This document shows positions 60,891-64,000 of a DNA stretch of 64,000 bases, one piece after another. The DNA is from Actinospica robiniae DSM 44927 (GTDB taxonomy: Bacteria; Actinomycetota; Actinomycetes; Streptomycetales; Catenulisporaceae): assembly GCF_000504285.1 (NCBI RefSeq), contig NZ_KI632511.1, forward strand, positions 7,918,154 through 7,982,153. Reading direction: 5' to 3'. Below the pieces are notes generated by a model. That model did no database searches and was not told the DNA's origin. It saw nothing but the letters and a program-made list of their open reading frames with translations. The position numbers and the translations under genes were made by a program. How positions within the stretch are numbered: the stretch's first letter is position 1; every line of letters starts with the position of its first letter.

Positions 60891-61472
60891 ATGCGTATCT
60901 CTGCTCAGCGCGCCATCGCGCTGCCCGTGGCCGCGCTCAGCGCGGTGGCGCTCTCGGGCCTCGTCGCGACCACGGCCTCCGCCGACACGGTCAGCGGCTC
61001 CGTCACCCTCACCGTCGACGCGTCGTTCCTGGGCCAGCTCGCCGCGCACGGGATCGGCTTCGTGCCGCGGCACTACACCTCGCTGAGCTACGCCGACGGC
61101 GCGGCGAACGTGACCTTCGCCGAGACCAGCGGCAACGCCGAGATCAGCACCTACTCCGGCACCGAGAGCTACAGCGGCGGGATCCTCGGCTTCGACCTGC
61201 GCACCGGCCAGGCCGTGAACCTCGACACGCTCATCTTCGACCTCGGCGGCACCACCTTCTACGGCGAGTCCTCGGCGAGCGGTGGCGAGACCGCGCTGCT
61301 CGACCTCGCCGGCGCGCAGAACGGCTACCAGGACGGCACCTCGGAGACCTACTCGGCCACCTCGCTGACCCTGGACCCGGCCGGCGCGGCGTACCTCAAC
61401 AGCGCTCTGCACACGACGGCGTTCGTCGCCGGCACGGTGGTCGGCTCGTTCACCGCGGCCTGGACCGACTAG
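60891..61472 (+). CDS. Small secreted protein of unknown function
   Basis: 193 residues; ATG after AAGGAGAACC. A signal peptide (RAIALPVAALSAVALSGLVA) is cleaved near ASA-DT. The mature part is a Ser/Thr/Gly-rich beta protein with strands such as GSVTLTVDASFLGQL and VNLDTLIFDLGGTTFYG. No Cys residues in the mature chain. It lies between two PstS-like secreted proteins on the same strand, so a shared function at the cell surface is likely. Family not recognised. Confidence 0.75.
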   Translation: MRISAQRAIALPVAALSAVALSGLVATTASADTVSGSVTLTVDASFLGQLAAHGIGFVPRHYTSLSYADGAANVTFAETSGNAEISTYSGTESYSGGILGFDLRTGQAVNLDTLIFDLGGTTFYGESSASGGETALLDLAGAQNGYQDGTSETYSATSLTLDPAGAAYLNSALHTTAFVAGTVVGSFTAAWTD

Positions 61473-61627
61473 GCACCGCGGTCTTCACGGCATCAGAGCA
61501 CTGCCGCGCCGGTTCGTCACAGGCCTCTGCGACGAGCCGGCTTCGGCGCGAGCGGAAGGACCCGCGCGTGGGCCGCGGGTCGTGCGGGCGAGACGGCCAA
61601 GGCCGCAGCGGAGAAGTGGTGGAGGAC

Positions 61628-64000
61628 ATGGAGAACACAACGAGCAGACGGCCCGGCTTCGGGGCCCGGTTGAGGATTGCCGCGCTCGTCCTCGCGGCGG
61701 CCGCCGCGGTGGTCGGGTCGGGCTCGGCCCCGGCCGCGAGCGCGAGCACGCACAGCGCCGCGGCCGCTTCCGATGCGGCCGCTTCCGCCGCGGCCGTGCC
61801 GGGCTTGTCGGCGACGGACGCGACGACCTGCGCCCCGACCGGCGCGGGCGGCACCACCTGCACGAACACCTACAGCGGGGACACCGCCTGGGACTGGTAC
61901 GCGGGCGCGGGCGACGGCACCGGCGGGATGACGGGCGAGACCCCGACGGTGACGGTGGACCAGACGGTCAACCTGACCAACCAGATCGTGCACGTGTCCT
62001 GGCAGAACTTCACGCCGTCGATGAACGGCAACTTCGAGGGCGGATACCAGGAGAACAGCGAGTTCTACCCGGTCGCGATCATGCAGTGCGCGGGGACGGA
62101 CCCGGTCGCCTCGTTCCCGGACTTCAACTGCAACACCCTGGTGGTCAGCCAGTCGACGGCCACCCAGGACGGCACCGCGGTGGAGAGCTACACGCGCAGC
62201 GGGACGTCGCAGGAGCCGACCGACTGCCTGGCCGTGCAGCCGGCGGACTCGGTCTGCGGCACCGGCTACGCCGACATCCAGGTGCAGACGAAGGAGCAGG
62301 ACGCGGCTCTCGGCTGCGACCAGACGCACCCCTGCTCGATCGTGGTGATCCCGTCGTTCGGCGGCGATCCCTACACGCCGAATTGCGAGGACCACACCGA
62401 CGACTACCAGGACGCGACCTGGGCCCTGGACCAGTTCCGGCCCTGGATGCGGGTCTGCGGGTGGAACGACGCGATCACGGTGCCGATCTCCTTCGCGCCG
62501 ATCCCGTCGACCTACTGCCCGGCGAAGGACTACGCCTTCACCGCCGCCGGCTCCTCCATGCTGGAGAAGGCGATGGGGCAGTGGCAGCCGTCCTGGTGCC
62601 AGTCCGGCGGCGGCACGGACCAGGTGGACTTCGACTACGACTCCGGGATCGGCGAGTACCAGGCCCGCGAGCAGTTCCTCTCCGGCGGCCAGGCCGTGAC
62701 CAGCACCGTGGACACGGCGCTGGTGACCGATCCGGCCTCGACCTCGGCGACCGCGGGCTCGTCCCGGAAGTTCACCTACGCGCCGATCGCGACCACCGCG
62801 ATATCAATCGCCTACTACATCGACAGCGACACCACGCAGGAGCCGGTCACCGACATCAAGCTGGACGCGCGGCTCGTGGCGAAGCTGCTCACCGAGTCCT
62901 ACTCGCTCCAGTTCGGCGGCTGCCCGGCCGGCCAGCAGAAGGAGACCGCCGCCTGCGACCCGGCGGTGGGCGGGAACTGGCCGACCATCTTCAGCGATCC
63001 GGAGTTCTACCAGCTCAATCCGCAGTACACGCCGGACGACTTCCTGCTGACCGGCAACGACGCGGTCGACGGCGCGTTCCTGCCCATGGTGGTGTCCGGC
63101 GAGAGCGACCTGACCTGGGAGCTGACCCGCTGGGTCGCCTCCGACCCGGATGCGCAGGCGTTCCTCGAGGGCAAGCCGGATCCGTGGGGCATGCACGTCA
63201 ACACGAACTACGAGAAGTTCGCCTACCCGCTCAACAGCTTCGTCGTCCAGGACCTCGGCTGGACCGACCCGAACGGGCTGAACGAGCCGCTCTACAAGAC
63301 GATGCAGGAGGCGTGGGCCCCGGTCACCGGCGTGGACAACGTCGCGGCCGACCTGGCCGAGTGGCAGAGCAGCGACTTCCAGTTCGCCGCCACCTGCCCG
63401 AACACCACCAGCGCGGCCTTTCCGCCGTGCCCGGACGGCATCGCGCCGAACAACCCGCGGGCACCGGTGGAGGACTTCCCGCACCGCGCCCTGTTCGCGG
63501 TGATGGACTCGGGCACCGCCTCGGCCTTCCGCTTCCCGACCGCCGAGCTGGTCAACGCGGCGGGCAACGCGGAGGCGCCGACCACGGCGGCGATGTCCGC
63601 TGCCGTCACCGCGATGAAGACCAATCCCGACGGCGTCACGCAGTACCAGGACTTCACCGCCACCGCGGCGAACGCCTATCCGCTCACTGAGGTGCAGTAC
63701 GCGATGGTGCCGACCTGCGGCCTGAGTTCGGCCAAGGCGAGCGCGATCGCGAACTTCCTTACCGACGCGGCCGATTCGCAGACCTACGGCGTCGCCCTCG
63801 GCCAGCTTCCGCCGTGGGGCGGGTACCTGGCGCTGAGCCCGGCCCAGCAGCGAAAGACGCTCGCGGCGGCTTCGGCGGTGCGCGCGCAGAGCTGCAAGAC
63901 CGTCGGCGGTGACACGACCGTCAGCGGCAAGTCGGCCGGCAGCGGCGGCGGGGGCGTTCCGACGGGCGGTACCGGCGGTGGAACCGGCGCCGGCGCGGGC
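61628..64000 (+). CDS. Large secreted PstS-like protein, 3' end missing
   Basis: The frame is open to the window edge: 791 codons and no stop. A signal peptide (LRIAALVLAAAAAVVGSGSA) precedes a mature chain with several Cys. PstS-like elements are AAGSSMLEKAMGQWQPSW (about 306), DYDSGIGEYQAREQFLSGG (about 337) and FTYAPIATTAISIAYYI (about 381), and then DIKLDARLVAKLLTESY. An extra N-terminal domain (to about 220) and a Gly-rich stretch at the edge (GTGGGTGAGAG) suggest a linker to a wall or membrane anchor. Likely a surface-attached ligand-binding protein; ligand unproven. Confidence 0.75.
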   Translation, partial: MENTTSRRPGFGARLRIAALVLAAAAAVVGSGSAPAASASTHSAAAASDAAASAAAVPGLSATDATTCAPTGAGGTTCTNTYSGDTAWDWYAGAGDGTGGMTGETPTVTVDQTVNLTNQIVHVSWQNFTPSMNGNFEGGYQENSEFYPVAIMQCAGTDPVASFPDFNCNTLVVSQSTATQDGTAVESYTRSGTSQEPTDCLAVQPADSVCGTGYADIQVQTKEQDAALGCDQTHPCSIVVIPSFGGDPYTPNCEDHTDDYQDATWALDQFRPWMRVCGWNDAITVPISFAPIPSTYCPAKDYAFTAAGSSMLEKAMGQWQPSWCQSGGGTDQVDFDYDSGIGEYQAREQFLSGGQAVTSTVDTALVTDPASTSATAGSSRKFTYAPIATTAISIAYYIDSDTTQEPVTDIKLDARLVAKLLTESYSLQFGGCPAGQQKETAACDPAVGGNWPTIFSDPEFYQLNPQYTPDDFLLTGNDAVDGAFLPMVVSGESDLTWELTRWVASDPDAQAFLEGKPDPWGMHVNTNYEKFAYPLNSFVVQDLGWTDPNGLNEPLYKTMQEAWAPVTGVDNVAADLAEWQSSDFQFAATCPNTTSAAFPPCPDGIAPNNPRAPVEDFPHRALFAVMDSGTASAFRFPTAELVNAAGNAEAPTTAAMSAAVTAMKTNPDGVTQYQDFTATAANAYPLTEVQYAMVPTCGLSSAKASAIANFLTDAADSQTYGVALGQLPPWGGYLALSPAQQRKTLAAASAVRAQSCKTVGGDTTVSGKSAGSGGGGVPTGGTGGGTGAGAG

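Overview
The window is high-GC DNA (strong G/C at third codon positions, many GTG starts) from a filamentous actinomycete. Supporting markers are a SAV2177-type methyltransferase, a SARP/BTAD regulator, an Rv1747-like FHA-ABC transporter, a PAC2 protein, an actinobacterial 6C RNA and SigE-family sigma factors. I would guess Catenulisporales or Streptomycetales, but the genus is inference. Most of the window is ordinary chromosome: stress, membrane and regulatory genes in units of one to three genes. No rRNA, CRISPR array or recognisable transposase was seen.

Region by region. 0-4.5 kb: the end of a penicillin-binding protein, a cupin, an S41 peptidase, then a 1.5 kb gene-free island (about 1.78-3.32 kb) that is one large imperfect inverted repeat, then a Nudix hydrolase convergent with a nucleotidyltransferase. 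4.5-4.8 kb: a tRNA-Lys(CUU)-like sequence on the minus strand whose 3' part precedes its 5' part. 4.8-20.3 kb: AIM24 protein, secreted sedolisin-like protease, DoxX protein, PaaK, a divergent LysE/MocR pair, several membrane proteins, DUF2252 and a second Nudix protein. 20.3-26.4 kb: an EF-G-like GTPase behind a 31-residue leader peptide and a hairpin, an S9 peptidase and a P450. 26.3-33.8 kb: a frameshifted HEAT-like gene, a sigma-region-4 protein coupled to a Sel1-like protein, a methyltransferase, YceI with a palindromic operator, UspA, an MFS/MarR divergent pair and an SRAP protein.

33.9-39.8 kb holds a phosphopantetheinyl transferase followed by what looks like a small-peptide locus: a 64-residue precursor with six cysteines and an Ala-Ala-Ala/Cys junction, a CxxC thioredoxin-like (MauD/TlpA) protein, a short S26 signal peptidase, a SARP regulator overlapping an ABC exporter, and a MauE-type redox membrane protein. 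I infer that the parts make, oxidise, cleave and export a disulfide-rich peptide. A perfect tandem 11-bp repeat of SARP-site geometry lies in the precursor/peptidase promoter region.

40-52 kb: tRNA-Val and tRNA-Gly, a possible BRCT-membrane protein, DUF1707 protein, sigma factor with membrane partner, FHA-ABC transporter, TrmB/LuxR regulator, lipoprotein, SIMPL protein, PAC2 protein and DUF1266 protein. 52-59 kb: 6C RNA, SPFH protein with coupled partner, HAD hydrolase, two related Cys/His proteins, a phosphoribosyltransferase and an ABC-F ATPase. 59-64 kb: a secreted PstS-like protein behind sequences resembling PHO boxes, a small secreted protein and a large secreted PstS-like protein that runs off the end.
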